From positions 1 through 64,000 of the forward strand of contig CAJXQM010000007.1 in assembly GCA_913058145.1 (NCBI GenBank): a stretch of DNA of 64,000 nt, in the 5' to 3' direction. The position numbers and the translations under genes are program-made. Below, one piece after another: positions 38,499-47,800 of the stretch. How positions within the stretch are numbered: position 1 is the stretch's first letter; each line of letters begins with the position of its first letter. The notes beneath the pieces are model-generated. The model saw nothing but the letters and a program-made list of their open reading frames with translations. It made no database searches and was not told the DNA's origin. Source of the DNA: an uncultured Colwellia sp. (GTDB lineage: Bacteria; Pseudomonadota; Gammaproteobacteria; Enterobacterales; Alteromonadaceae).

Positions 38499-40319
38499 TT
38501 ATAAAAAGGACAGTAACTCTTCATCAAGTTGCATCAAAGTTTTTGGATCTGCCATCATGGTTTTAGCTAATGATTTAGTTCTTGGCAACATTCGTTCAAA
38601 GTAAAACTCTGCCGTTTTAATTTTTGCTCGGTAAAAGTCACGGTTTTCGACATCCGTGGCTAACTTTTCATAGGCTGTTTGAGCCATTTGTGCCCAAAAA
38701 TAGGCCATAACTATATAACCAGAATACATCAAATAATCAACAGACGCAGAGCCAACAATATCTCTATCTTTCTTAGCTTTTAACGCTAAACGTAAAGAGT
38801 ATTGCTGCCAATTCGCAACTGATTTACTCAAAGGCCAAATAAATTTATTCATTTGACGCTTATGCGGATTACTCGAAATCATGCTTTTATCTTTACAAAA
38901 TATTAAAACCTCTTTAGTAAAAGCTTTTAACGATTTACCACGTGATAGTAAAATTTTGCGACCTAAAAGATCTAATGCTTGAATTCCCGTTGTTCCTTCA
39001 TAAAGCGTTGCAATACGAACATCACGAACAATTTGCTCCATGCCCCACTCTTTAATGTAACCATGGCCACCAAATATTTGTAAACCATGACTGGCACTTT
39101 CACAACCAAGCTCAGTTAAGAATGCTTTTAAGATAGGTGTAATAAAACCTAATTTGTCATCTGCGGCTTTTCTATCCGCATCAGTTTTAGCCATTTCAAT
39201 ATCATCAACAATTTTAGCAGTATAATAAATCATGGCACGGCCGCCTTCAGAAATCGCTTTTTGTGTCATCAACATTTTACGTACATCAGGATGAACGATA
39301 ATAGGATCAGCAACTTGTTCTGGAAATTTTTTTCCCGTAAGCGCACGCATAGACAATCGCTCTTTAGCGTAAATCAATGAATTTTGATAAGCCAACTCAG
39401 CACTACATATTCCTTGTAAAGCGGTACCGACACGAGCAGTATTCATAAAGGTGAACATACATTCTAAGCCTTTATTTTCAGGACCTATTAATTCGCCAAC
39501 TGCATTGTCAAAATTTAATACCGCAGTAGAAGAAGCCTTAATACCCATTTTATCTTCAATAGAACCACACGTAACATGGTTACCCTCGCCTAAATTCCCT
39601 TGAGCATCTGTTTTAATCTTAGGCACAATAAATAAAGAAATACCACGAGTGCCAGCTGGCGCATCCGGGAGCCTAGCAAGAACAATATGAATTATATTAT
39701 CGGTTAAATCATGTTCTCCAGCAGAGATGAAAATTTTAGTCCCGGTAATATTATAGGTACCATCGCCATTTGGCGTAGCTTTAGTTTTTACTTGGCCTAA
39801 ATCAGTACCACATTGAGGTTCGGTTAAACACATAGTGCCCGTCCAAGTGCCCTCTGTTAGCTGGGTTAGGTATAATTTTTTTTGCTCATTACTCCCGTGA
39901 GTTTGTACCGTATTCATAGCGCCATGGCTTAAACCGGGATACATAGACCACGACCAATTTGCTGTGCCCATCATTTCAGACTTAACCATACCTAACGAAG
40001 GGGGTAGACCTTGCCCACCATGCTCGACAGGATGAGATAAACTTTGCCATCCACCCGCTACATATTGATCATACGCGGCTTTAAAGCCTTTAGGTGTAGT
40101 TACAACACCTTTGTCCCATTTGCAGCCTTCCTTATCACCACTTTGGTATAAAGGAAGTAGTTCATTTTCACAAAACTTGGCACACTCTTGAAAAATAGCA
40201 TCAACCATATCAGGAGTTGCGTCTTCAAATTCTGGATATTTTTTATAGTGATCATAATAATCAAAAACATCTTCAATTAAAAATTTTATGTCTGTTATGG
40301 GTGCCTTGTAACTAAGCAT
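38499..40319 (-). CDS. large acyl-CoA dehydrogenase with C-terminal ACAD extension
   Basis: This 606-residue soluble acyl-CoA dehydrogenase has an extra N-terminal helical segment (about 1-80), the middle-domain motif CLTEPQCGTDLGQVKT and the catalytic glutamate in LYEGTTGIQALDLLGRK. A C-terminal helical domain of about 150 residues, typical of the FadE5/DmdC-like subgroup, follows. Related enzymes oxidise medium- to long-chain acyl-CoA or act in DMSP degradation; with no dmd genes nearby, fatty acid oxidation is the better guess. The start at 40319 follows TAGGAG. A FadR-like site lies about 85 bp upstream, which supports a fatty acid role. Confidence 0.9.
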   Translation of the reverse strand: MLSYKAPITDIKFLIEDVFDYYDHYKKYPEFEDATPDMVDAIFQECAKFCENELLPLYQSGDKEGCKWDKGVVTTPKGFKAAYDQYVAGGWQSLSHPVEHGGQGLPPSLGMVKSEMMGTANWSWSMYPGLSHGAMNTVQTHGSNEQKKLYLTQLTEGTWTGTMCLTEPQCGTDLGQVKTKATPNGDGTYNITGTKIFISAGEHDLTDNIIHIVLARLPDAPAGTRGISLFIVPKIKTDAQGNLGEGNHVTCGSIEDKMGIKASSTAVLNFDNAVGELIGPENKGLECMFTFMNTARVGTALQGICSAELAYQNSLIYAKERLSMRALTGKKFPEQVADPIIVHPDVRKMLMTQKAISEGGRAMIYYTAKIVDDIEMAKTDADRKAADDKLGFITPILKAFLTELGCESASHGLQIFGGHGYIKEWGMEQIVRDVRIATLYEGTTGIQALDLLGRKILLSRGKSLKAFTKEVLIFCKDKSMISSNPHKRQMNKFIWPLSKSVANWQQYSLRLALKAKKDRDIVGSASVDYLMYSGYIVMAYFWAQMAQTAYEKLATDVENRDFYRAKIKTAEFYFERMLPRTKSLAKTMMADPKTLMQLDEELLSFL

Positions 40320-40402
40320 TTTTGCTCCTACCACTAGATGATTTTAATAGCTGGAGTTTCAAATACATGCTTTCAGCTAAATAGATTAGTGCTGATTAAA
40401 GC

Positions 40403-40418
40403 ACTGGTCTAACCACTT
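40403..40418. promoter_or_regulatory. FadR-like operator upstream of the 606-residue ACAD gene
   Basis: ACTGGTCTAACCACTT resembles the FadR consensus built on TGGTCNGACCA, with an A for G at one core position. It lies about 85 bp before the ACAD start in the region shared with the S4 gene. The stronger site before fadIJ makes a FadR regulon in this organism likely. Confidence 0.5.
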
Positions 40419-40507
40419 AATCAAGTTATTTTTAGTTTTATATTTTTTAATACATCAATTGCTGATAAAATAGCATTGATTATTTTTTAAGTGAATTGAA
40501 TAATATA

Positions 40508-40906
40508 ATGTCAGAAAGTTATTTAGAAATAGAGTTAGATCAACAACCTATAGAATTATGTAAATTATTAAAAATTGCTAATTTAGTCGCTGGCGGTGGT
40601 GAAGCCAAAGTGGTTATTAGTGAAGGCTACGTTTTACTAAATGGGGAAGTCGAGTATCAAAAACGGAAAAAAGTTTATGATAACGACATCGTTGAATTTA
40701 ATGGTGAAACGTTACAGATCATTGTGAATGAAAATTTAGAAAATGAATTCAATGAAGATAAAATAGAAAAGCCGACTGAAACAAAAAGTATGGCTAGTTT
40801 TGCTCCTAAGCAGGAACAAATGGTTAAGCCCGTTAAGAAATCAGCAGTAATATCCAACGATGAATCTACTGCTAAAAAAGGTAAAAGAAAACCCATTTCG
40901 TTTTAA
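40508..40906 (+). CDS. RNA-binding S4-domain protein, YbcJ-like with tail
   Basis: The first 70 residues form a YbcJ-type S4 domain, with the motif LCKLLKIANLVAGGGEAK, then VLLNGEVEYQKRKKVYDNDIV (split as LLNGEVEYQKRKK and YDNDIV), predicted to bind structured RNA such as rRNA. The following 60 residues are a charged tail, acidic first and then lysine-rich, not found in the short E. coli YbcJ. The start is the ATG at 40508; the TTG at 40496 is less likely. It is divergent from the ACAD gene. Confidence 0.85.
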   Translation: MSESYLEIELDQQPIELCKLLKIANLVAGGGEAKVVISEGYVLLNGEVEYQKRKKVYDNDIVEFNGETLQIIVNENLENEFNEDKIEKPTETKSMASFAPKQEQMVKPVKKSAVISNDESTAKKGKRKPISF

Positions 40907-40930
40907 CGGAATTATTTTTACTGACTACGG

Positions 40931-41416
40931 CTACTTTAATTTCTTTTCCCAAAAAAGTGCATGCCCTAGTTTAGGATCTAGTTCATAACCAGAAAAGCCT
41001 AATTTTTTATAGGCATTTTGAGCTACCTTGTTCCCCTGTAAAACTTCTAGGGTTAATTTACAACAGCCCATTTCTCTTGCTATTTTTTCCACTTTACCAA
41101 ACATTTTCAAACTCAAACCAAGACCACGGTATTTAGCTAAAACGCCACAATCATGTATATTTATTAATGATTTACAACTAAAAGTAGAAAAACCTTCTAC
41201 GCAATTAATAATACCTGCAGGCTCTTCATCAACATAAGCAAGTACCGTAAATACATCACTACGTTTACTCATGGTTGGTACAAGATTTTTTTGTACCTCA
41301 CTACTTAGCGCTTCAGTACCCCCCATTTCATCAAGCGCATAAGCATTTAATAGCATAATTAAATCTTTAGCATGTTGCTCATTTTTATAATCGGCTCTAA
41401 CTAAACTAATGTTCAT
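40931..41416 (-). CDS. GNAT-family N-acetyltransferase
   Basis: This 161-residue acetyltransferase has the acetyl-CoA binding pattern GVLAKYRGLGLSLKMFGKVE (about 98-117) and the C-terminal KLTLEVLQGNKVAQNAYKKLGF. The substrate is unknown. The start at 41416 (MNISLVRAD) is preferred; an in-frame TTG at 41452 gives 12 more residues. It is convergent with the S4 protein gene, 24 bp apart. Confidence 0.85.
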   Translation of the reverse strand: MNISLVRADYKNEQHAKDLIMLLNAYALDEMGGTEALSSEVQKNLVPTMSKRSDVFTVLAYVDEEPAGIINCVEGFSTFSCKSLINIHDCGVLAKYRGLGLSLKMFGKVEKIAREMGCCKLTLEVLQGNKVAQNAYKKLGFSGYELDPKLGHALFWEKKLK

Positions 41417-41677
41417 GGGTTTCCCGTTAATAGTGAAATAACACTTTTTCAATAAGTCGCACTATACTCCACCTCTGCACAAAATAAAGCCTTTATCGAC
41501 AGTTTTATTATGGCCGTATTTGTGCTTATTTCTATAAAGAACATAACGAGAGTTAAAATTTATTATTTATTACTTTTTCATCACTAATCTCCCTGATAGA
41601 ATAGCGAGAATTTCATTTGTCTTCATGTCTGATCAGAGCTAATCTCGCTTACATGTATTTTACGGAAAATTTTAGTG

Positions 41678-43387
41678 ATGCGTACCAGTCAATATTTACT
41701 ATCTACTTTAAAAGAAACCCCCGCTAGTGCCGAAGTTATTAGCCATCAATTAATGCTACGTGCAGGTCTTGTACGTAATCTAGCTTCAGGTTTATATACC
41801 TGGCTACCCACTGGCTTGCGTGTGTTGCAAAAAGTAGAAAACATCGTTCGTGAAGAAATGCAACGTGCCGGTGCTAACGAAATATTAATGCCAATGGTTC
41901 AACCTGCAGATTTATGGGAAGAATCTGGGCGATTGAACGATTATGGTCCAGAGCTATTACGTTTAAATGATCGCCATAAGCGCCCTTTTGTTTTAGGCCC
42001 AACACATGAAGAAGTAATCACTAAATTAGTTGCAAACGAGCTAAATAGTTACAAGCAATTACCGTTAACATTATTTCAAATTCAAACCAAATTTCGCGAT
42101 GAGATTCGTCCTCGTTTTGGTGTAATGCGTGGTCGTGAATTTTTAATGAAAGATGCGTATTCTTTTCATTTAGAGCAAGAATCCTTAGAAAAGACTTATC
42201 AAACAATGTTTGATGCTTATTGCCGTATTTTCGACCGTTTAGGTTTAGATTATCGCCCTGTTTTAGCTGACAGCGGCTCGATTGGCGGCGATGCCAGCCA
42301 TGAATTTCATGTGCTTGCCGATTCAGGTGAAGATGACATCGCTTTTAGTGATGCCAGTGACTTTGCTGCCAATGTTGAAAAAGCCGAAGCGTTAGCGCCA
42401 CAAACAGCACGCGCAGAGCCAACACAAGCATTGACAAAAGTTGCCACTCCAGATGTTAAATCTATTGAAGAAGTTGTAAACTTTTTAACTGTTGATGTAA
42501 ACACTACCGTTAAAACGCTACTTGTTTGTGGTATTGAAAATGAGCAAGGTGAAACACCTATCGTGGCCTTAGTAGTTCGGGGTGATCATCAACTTAATGA
42601 AGTTAAAGTAGAACATTTATCACAAGTAGCCTCACCACTAACATTTGCCAACGAAGAGCAAATATTAGCTTCTGCAGATTGTAATGCTGGCTCTATTGGC
42701 CCAGTTGGCTTAGCTATTGATATAATTGTAGATCGCAGCGCTGCACAATTAAGCGACTTTGTTTGTGGCGCCAATGAAAATGACAACCACTTAATCGGTG
42801 TAAACTGGCAAAGAGATTGTGCTACTTATCAGGTTGCAGATATTCGTAATGTTGTAACCGGTGATCCTAGTCCTTGTGGCCAAGGAAATATTGTTATTAA
42901 ACGTGGTATTGAAGTAGGTCATATTTTTCAATTAGGCACAAAATATGCTGAAACTATGGGCTGCGCAGTATTGAATGAAGGCGGCAAAAACCAAACCTTA
43001 ACCATGGGTTGCTATGGTATTGGCGTATCACGTATTGTCGCTGCTGCAATTGAGCAAAACCATGATAAATATGGTATTAAATGGCCAAAAGCTATTGCGC
43101 CTTTCCAAGTGGCTATTGTACCAATGAATATGGCTAAATCAGCTCGCGTAAAAGAAACGGCTGAAGCATTATATGAACAGTTTAACCAAGCGGGTATTGA
43201 AGTACTGTTTGATGATAGAAAAGAACGACCTGGTGTTATGTTTGCTGATCACGAATTAATGGGCACACCTTTATTAGTTATTATCGGCGAACGCAACTTA
43301 GATGCGCAACAAGTAGAAGTAAAAAATCGAATTACCGGTGAAAAGTCTTTACTTGCTATTGATGAAATCATGTCGCTTTTTAGCTAA
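41678..43387 (+). CDS. proS: prolyl-tRNA synthetase
   Basis: ProS charges tRNA-Pro. The start [20 protein letters not shown] is nearly that of E. coli. Class II motif 1 and motif 2 ([16 protein letters not shown]) are clear. The YbaK-like editing domain that removes mischarged alanine spans about 225-405. Motif 3 ([14 protein letters not shown]) and the anticodon-binding domain end the protein. The ATG at 41678 is chosen over the GTG one codon earlier. The 569 residues fit the bacterial type. It is followed by a terminator. Confidence 0.97.
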   Translation: MRTSQYLLSTLKETPASAEVISHQLMLRAGLVRNLASGLYTWLPTGLRVLQKVENIVREEMQRAGANEILMPMVQPADLWEESGRLNDYGPELLRLNDRHKRPFVLGPTHEEVITKLVANELNSYKQLPLTLFQIQTKFRDEIRPRFGVMRGREFLMKDAYSFHLEQESLEKTYQTMFDAYCRIFDRLGLDYRPVLADSGSIGGDASHEFHVLADSGEDDIAFSDASDFAANVEKAEALAPQTARAEPTQALTKVATPDVKSIEEVVNFLTVDVNTTVKTLLVCGIENEQGETPIVALVVRGDHQLNEVKVEHLSQVASPLTFANEEQILASADCNAGSIGPVGLAIDIIVDRSAAQLSDFVCGANENDNHLIGVNWQRDCATYQVADIRNVVTGDPSPCGQGNIVIKRGIEVGHIFQLGTKYAETMGCAVLNEGGKNQTLTMGCYGIGVSRIVAAAIEQNHDKYGIKWPKAIAPFQVAIVPMNMAKSARVKETAEALYEQFNQAGIEVLFDDRKERPGVMFADHELMGTPLLVIIGERNLDAQQVEVKNRITGEKSLLAIDEIMSLFS

Positions 43388-43419
43388 TTGTTAGCAAATT
43401 ATATAAAGTGATTTTTTAG

Positions 43420-43441
43420 AGGGGCTATTTGCCCCTTTTTT
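43420..43441 (+). terminator. intrinsic terminator after proS
   Basis: GGGGC (43421-43425) pairs with GCCCC (43431-43435), extended by A-T at the base, with a TATTT loop and a six-T run. It lies 33 bp after the proS stop. Confidence 0.75.
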
Positions 43442-43589
43442 AATGGCAAAAACTAAAGAACTATTCTTTTATATAAAAATAATGCAAATTATCGTTAAAA
43501 ATTTACCATTATCTATTTCAATAGTCGCTAATATTAGCAACAATGGAAGTCCTTATCATATATACATTAATTGAAGAAGTAATCTCATC

Positions 43590-44807
43590 ATGAAAGCTAT
43601 AATAAAGTCATCTAAATTAAACAATGTTTGTTATGAAATTAGAGGACAAATAGCAGCAGAGGCACGTCGTTTAGAAGATGAAGGGCATAAAATTCTTAAA
43701 TTGAATATAGGCAACCCTGCCCCTTTTGGTTTTGAAGCGCCCGATGATATTTTAAAAGACGTTATTCATAACTTACCTAATTCTCAAGGCTATAGCGAAT
43801 CTCAAGGTATTTACTCTGCTCGTGTGGCTGTAATGCAGTATTTTCAACAACAAGGCATTAAAGATGTAAGTGTTGAAGATATATTTATCGGTAATGGCGT
43901 TAGCGAGCTAATTGTGATGGCAATGCAAGGCTTACTAAACAATGGCGATGAAGTTTTAATTCCCGCACCCGATTATCCGTTATGGACAGCTGCAGTAGCA
44001 CTTTCTGGTGGTAGCCCTGTTCATTATATTTGTGATGACGAAAACAGTTGGTATCCTGATCTTGACGATATGGAAAGTAAAATTACTGACAAAACCAAAG
44101 CGATTGTTTTGATCAATCCAAATAACCCAACAGGAGCGGTTTACCCTGAAGAAATATTACAAGGTATTATTGCCCTAGCAAGAAAACATAGTCTAATTAT
44201 TTTCAGCGATGAAATTTACGATAAAATTTTATATGATGAAGCAAAACATATCCCAACAGCATCACTTACCCAAGATGTATTTATTATTACCATGGGTGGT
44301 TTATCTAAAAATTACCGAATAGCCGGATTTAGAGCAGGATGGATGGTTTTATCGGGTCCTAAAATTCACGCTAATGATTATGTAGAAGGGTTGACCATTT
44401 TAGCCTCAATGCGCATGTGCCCTAATGTACCAAGTCAACATGCCATTCAAACTGCATTAGGCGGCTATCAAAGTATTAATGAACTTATTTCAGGCGATGG
44501 TCGATTATTAAAACAGCGTAACGTGGCTGCTAAAATGATCAATAATATAGATGGTTTATCATGCCACCCTGCGATGGGAGCATTATATTTATTTGTAAAA
44601 GTAGACGCTGAAAAGTTTAACATTACCAATGATGAAAAAATGATTTTAGATTTACTTAAACAAGAAAAAATACTACTTGTTCACGGGAGTGCCTTTAATA
44701 TTAAAGCACAGAATTACTTTAGATTAGTATTTTTACCACATGTTGATGAATTAGTACCTGCAATAGACAAGCTGAAAAATTTCTTTGCTACTTATAAACA
44801 ATTGTAA
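43590..44807 (+). CDS. alaA: alanine-synthesising aminotransferase AlaA
   Basis: AlaA is a glutamate-pyruvate aminotransferase. The 405-residue fold-type I PLP enzyme begins with the region KLNNVCYEIRGQIAAEA and has NIGNPAPFGF, INPNNPTGAVYP, the PLP lysine Lys240 in GGLSKNYR, and the phosphate-binding arginine in AGFRAGW. E. coli AlaA (YfbQ) has the same start region. In E. coli it neighbours yfbR, and here yfbR is convergent 6 bp away, which supports the call. Confidence 0.94.
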   Translation: MKAIIKSSKLNNVCYEIRGQIAAEARRLEDEGHKILKLNIGNPAPFGFEAPDDILKDVIHNLPNSQGYSESQGIYSARVAVMQYFQQQGIKDVSVEDIFIGNGVSELIVMAMQGLLNNGDEVLIPAPDYPLWTAAVALSGGSPVHYICDDENSWYPDLDDMESKITDKTKAIVLINPNNPTGAVYPEEILQGIIALARKHSLIIFSDEIYDKILYDEAKHIPTASLTQDVFIITMGGLSKNYRIAGFRAGWMVLSGPKIHANDYVEGLTILASMRMCPNVPSQHAIQTALGGYQSINELISGDGRLLKQRNVAAKMINNIDGLSCHPAMGALYLFVKVDAEKFNITNDEKMILDLLKQEKILLVHGSAFNIKAQNYFRLVFLPHVDELVPAIDKLKNFFATYKQL

Positions 44808-44813
44808 ATAGGC

Positions 44814-45431
44814 TTAATCATGTGGACGAGAAAGCTCGTCCAGTGTTTGCATACAAGCCGGAAATTGCGAGTGATAATATTCATTCACTTCTTCCCATTG
44901 CTGACAATGTTCCTTTACTCTTTTTTCTAATAATTTAGCTGCATCAGTAAACTCTCGGTTGCCGCCATTTACTTCTGATAAGCTATAGTGAAAAGCGGCA
45001 AGATCATCTGCTGCTTTAACAATAGCTTTAGTCTGTTTATCAACCTTTAGCTGTATAACTAAGGGAGCCATTGTCTTTTGCAGATAGTCAGGCAAACCTT
45101 TATATACCATAGAATGCTCAACTTCATTTTCAATTTTTTTAATTTGCTTAGTTAATTCAGGGTTATAATACTTTAACGGGCTAGGAATATCGCCAACGCC
45201 TCCCGACTCACTCGCTTCATGATAAAGTGCAGCTAATGCTATGGATGCTGGATCATAATCACGATTAAATTTAATCTGACCAATCAGTGCAATTTGATGG
45301 CTAATAAGTGCGACTTCAAAGGAATGTTGCGCACACGTTTCTGGCTCTCTTGTTGTCATTAGAGGCCAACGTATTATTTTTCTGAGTCTTAGCATCCAAG
45401 CACTAAAACTACCTTTTTTATGATGAAACAT
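44814..45431 (-). CDS. yfbR: HD-domain 5'-nucleotidase YfbR homologue
   Basis: YfbR dephosphorylates deoxynucleoside 5'-monophosphates with a divalent metal. The 205-residue protein has WPLMTTREPETCAQHS with the first metal His, and KAADDLAAFHYS with the second aspartate. In place of the HD pair it reads LYHEASE, His71-Glu72, so the second metal ligand is Glu rather than Asp. The rest of the fold, including GDIPSPLKYYNPEL, is well kept. It is convergent with alaA. Confidence 0.9.
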   Translation of the reverse strand: MFHHKKGSFSAWMLRLRKIIRWPLMTTREPETCAQHSFEVALISHQIALIGQIKFNRDYDPASIALAALYHEASESGGVGDIPSPLKYYNPELTKQIKKIENEVEHSMVYKGLPDYLQKTMAPLVIQLKVDKQTKAIVKAADDLAAFHYSLSEVNGGNREFTDAAKLLEKRVKEHCQQWEEVNEYYHSQFPACMQTLDELSRPHD

Positions 45432-45558
45432 TAATTACTACCTAAGTATATTGCTAACATAAAGCGTTTAAATCTGACAATATATCACCATGTCCATAGT
45501 GATAGTGATAGTGAATAACCTAGCCGCTGGTTTTGATAAAGTAATGGTTAAACTTACG

Positions 45559-46134
45559 TTAGTTAAATTGAATAACCAATTTATGAACTATATCTTTAAT
45601 CGCCGATGATGGCATTTCTTTATCCTTAGAGCTAATACGCTTTACTGCCCAACCATGCCATGCTGGTTGATGAGATTTAACATCGTAAACATCAATCGCT
45701 AACTTACCTTGAGTATATTGACGAACATGAGTTTTTATACTCATTTGTGTATCGTACATACCGCCACCATAGTAGCCTAGTCCCCAACCAAAACCTACAT
45801 TGTAGTTTATAGGGTAACTACTGACTTTAATTTTATCTCGATTACCTACAGTATATGAAATCGTAAAATCTGCTTTTTCAGCATCATTAATCAACTGATA
45901 ACCTTTAGCCATAAAAGCTTTCTCAATTTCTTCATCAACACGCAGTTTCATCACTGGGTTAATATCTTCCGGCGGTGCCATAATTTTACCTGACGTTAAC
46001 CACGCAAAGGTTTTGTATTGTAAAGTGTCAACTTTACTATTTTTATCAAAATTGATTTTTGCTTCATAGGTAGTTGAACAACTCGCGACTGAAATAAGTA
46101 ATACAGCAGTAATTATTTTTTTCATTAAGGTCAT
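45559..46134 (-). CDS. DUF4136 lipoprotein
   Basis: The signal peptide ends in a lipobox (ISVASC, Cys19), so this 191-residue protein is a probable outer-membrane lipoprotein. The mature part is a DUF4136 domain with FAWLTSG and DEEIEKAFMAKGYQ, then a glycine/tyrosine-rich stretch (GFGWGLGYYGGGMYD). Function is unknown. The ATG at 46134 is supported by AAAGGAG. It stands alone. Confidence 0.88.
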   Translation of the reverse strand: MTLMKKIITAVLLISVASCSTTYEAKINFDKNSKVDTLQYKTFAWLTSGKIMAPPEDINPVMKLRVDEEIEKAFMAKGYQLINDAEKADFTISYTVGNRDKIKVSSYPINYNVGFGWGLGYYGGGMYDTQMSIKTHVRQYTQGKLAIDVYDVKSHQPAWHGWAVKRISSKDKEMPSSAIKDIVHKLVIQFN

Positions 46135-46361
46135 AATTTTCTCCTTTAATCATAATGATTCGATACACATACCTTTTCTCATGTATTCAGGTAATGAAGT
46201 ACCAAATTGTAACTATCGGCATACGGTATAATTATGACTATAAAACATATTTCGATATTTAAACAGAAAGAGTAATTGATTACCGATATTATTTTACCTT
46301 CAAAATTTACTGCAAGATTTATTTTTCAGAAAGTTTTTAATTTAATGGTTGATAGTAATAG

Positions 46362-46499
46362 GAACCGTTAACGGGCAATAGTGAAAAATCAAATACGTTT
46401 ATTGAAACATTGAGTCATGAATCTGAAATTATTGAATCAGTACACTCTGGCTGTGTTGGAATAGCTCGTGGTGAACAAGCATTGCGAGTATCATACTGA
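46362..46499 (+). pseudogene. possible 3' remnant of a lost gene
   Basis: This plus-strand frame opens after a TAG, has no ATG/GTG/TTG early in the frame with a ribosome site, and ends in TGA. Its translation has balanced composition unlike random AT-rich sequence. I cannot assign a family. Chance is a real alternative given its length of 45 codons. Confidence 0.25.
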
Positions 46500-46515
46500 G
46501 AACATACAATATTAC

Positions 46516-46540
46516 GTTGCAAGCTTCAGTAGCTTGCAAC
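46516..46540 (+). terminator. perfect 10-bp hairpin before the DUF1653 gene
   Basis: GTTGCAAGCT (46516-46525) pairs fully with AGCTTGCAAC (46531-46540) around TCAGT. It lies 17 bp after the coding-like fragment and 22 bp before the DUF1653 start. No T-run follows. It may be a terminator left from the lost gene, or a leader structure. Confidence 0.45.
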
Positions 46541-46562
46541 AATTATCAACATAGGAATTATA

Positions 46563-46772
46563 ATGATTAAATTAGGTAAGTATCAACATTTCAAAGGTAA
46601 TTATTATCAAGTGCTTCATCTTGCAAGGCATAGCGAAACTGAGGAAGCACTTGTTGTATATCACCCCCTTGATAGCAAAGATGATATATGGGTTCGACCT
46701 TTAGCCATGTTTAATGAAACCATTACTCGAGAAGGTAAAACGCTACAACGTTTTCAATTTATAGATGAATAG
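46563..46772 (+). CDS. DUF1653 family protein
   Basis: This 69-residue protein is a single DUF1653 domain with GKYQHFKGNYYQVLHLARHSE, conserved as GxYxHFKGxxYxV, and WVRPLAMFNE. The family is small, widespread and of unknown function. The ribosome site TAGGAA lies before the ATG. Confidence 0.9.
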   Translation: MIKLGKYQHFKGNYYQVLHLARHSETEEALVVYHPLDSKDDIWVRPLAMFNETITREGKTLQRFQFIDE

Positions 46773-46806
46773 CGTTTACTTTTTTGCTGTTAGATTTTAA
46801 AGCATG

Positions 46807-47076
46807 TTAGCTAATTGAAAAAAAACTATGCGCTTGCCAATCTACTTTTTTTTGTTGCATCTTAGTTACTGCTGCCTGTTCAGGTCCATGCTTTAACCAA
46901 GCTAACATTTTATTTACATTCTCCTGTTCACCTGATAAAAAAACTTCAACATCACCATCGGCTAAATTTCTAGCATAACCACTTAAGCCATAGTCAATGG
47001 CTTTTTGCTGACTAGATACTCTAAAATAAACACCTTGTACTTTGCCCGAAACATGCACAATATAACTAACATTCAT
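46807..47076 (-). CDS. yccX: acylphosphatase
   Basis: The 89-residue enzyme hydrolyses acyl phosphates. The catalytic arginine is in GKVQGVYFRVSS, and the asparagine is in YARNLADGDVEV; both are present. Length and motifs are standard for the family. It is encoded alone, convergent with the DUF1653 gene. Confidence 0.94.
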   Translation of the reverse strand: MNVSYIVHVSGKVQGVYFRVSSQQKAIDYGLSGYARNLADGDVEVFLSGEQENVNKMLAWLKHGPEQAAVTKMQQKKVDWQAHSFFSIS

Positions 47077-47244
47077 GATTTTTCTCTTTTTATTATTACT
47101 CTAAAACGAGTATAGACGGTTAAATAGAAGACATGAAAAATTACAGATAAATATGAATTAGTTATTAATGGTCTACTTAACTTTTTCGTTATAACTGCTA
47201 CTCACCTTAAGCCCTTTAGCTTTTTTAAAGACTAAGTAAATTAT

Positions 47245-47598
47245 TCATTTAATTGACAACATAGCACCTAATCGCTGACCACCAAGTAAGTGCATATGAA
47301 TATGAGGGACTTCTTGTCCGCCATCTGCATTGCAATTTATAATCAAGCGATAACCATTTTCGGCAATGCCTTCTTGTTTAGCGAGTTTTTTCGCCACACT
47401 GATCATTCGTCCCATCGTTAACTCGTCGGCATCAGTTACCTCGTTAATTGTTGCTATATGCTTATTAGGTACAATTAATATATGAGTACTCACTCTAGGC
47501 GATATATCTCTAAAAGCACTAACTAACTCATCTTGATATAAAAGTGGGGTTGGAATTTCTTGTCTAATAATTTTAGAAAAAATTGTTTCTTCAGACAT
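47245..47598 (-). CDS. hinT: HIT-family hydrolase HinT
   Basis: HinT hydrolyses purine nucleoside phosphoramidates. The 117-residue protein starts with [20 protein letters not shown]. The histidine triad is HIHMHLLGG with the catalytic middle histidine, followed by the C-terminal RLGAMLSIK. All catalytic residues are present. Confidence 0.94.
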   Translation of the reverse strand: MSEETIFSKIIRQEIPTPLLYQDELVSAFRDISPRVSTHILIVPNKHIATINEVTDADELTMGRMISVAKKLAKQEGIAENGYRLIINCNADGGQEVPHIHMHLLGGQRLGAMLSIK

Positions 47599-47800
47599 AA
47601 ACTACTCGTGGATTAGAAAACTTAGGAATAGTTTACGTTAAAAAAAATGGCGACAAAACCATTATCATGTTTTTTTTTGAGAAAACTCACACTGCTCAAT
47701 CACTTTTATTGACCTGAATCAACACCAAGTAAACTCAATGTATGGCATGCTAATATTATTGGTTACTTAACACATTCATCCAATCCGTGGAGGTGAAAAT

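Larger units (their letters stand above)
46135..46562. other. gap with possible decayed coding fragment and hairpin
   Basis: No intact gene lies in these 428 bp. The stretch 46362-46499 reads open on the plus strand for 45 codons with protein-like composition (for example HSGCVGIARGEQALRVSY before the stop) but has no start codon. A perfect hairpin follows at 46516-46540. Confidence 0.4.
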
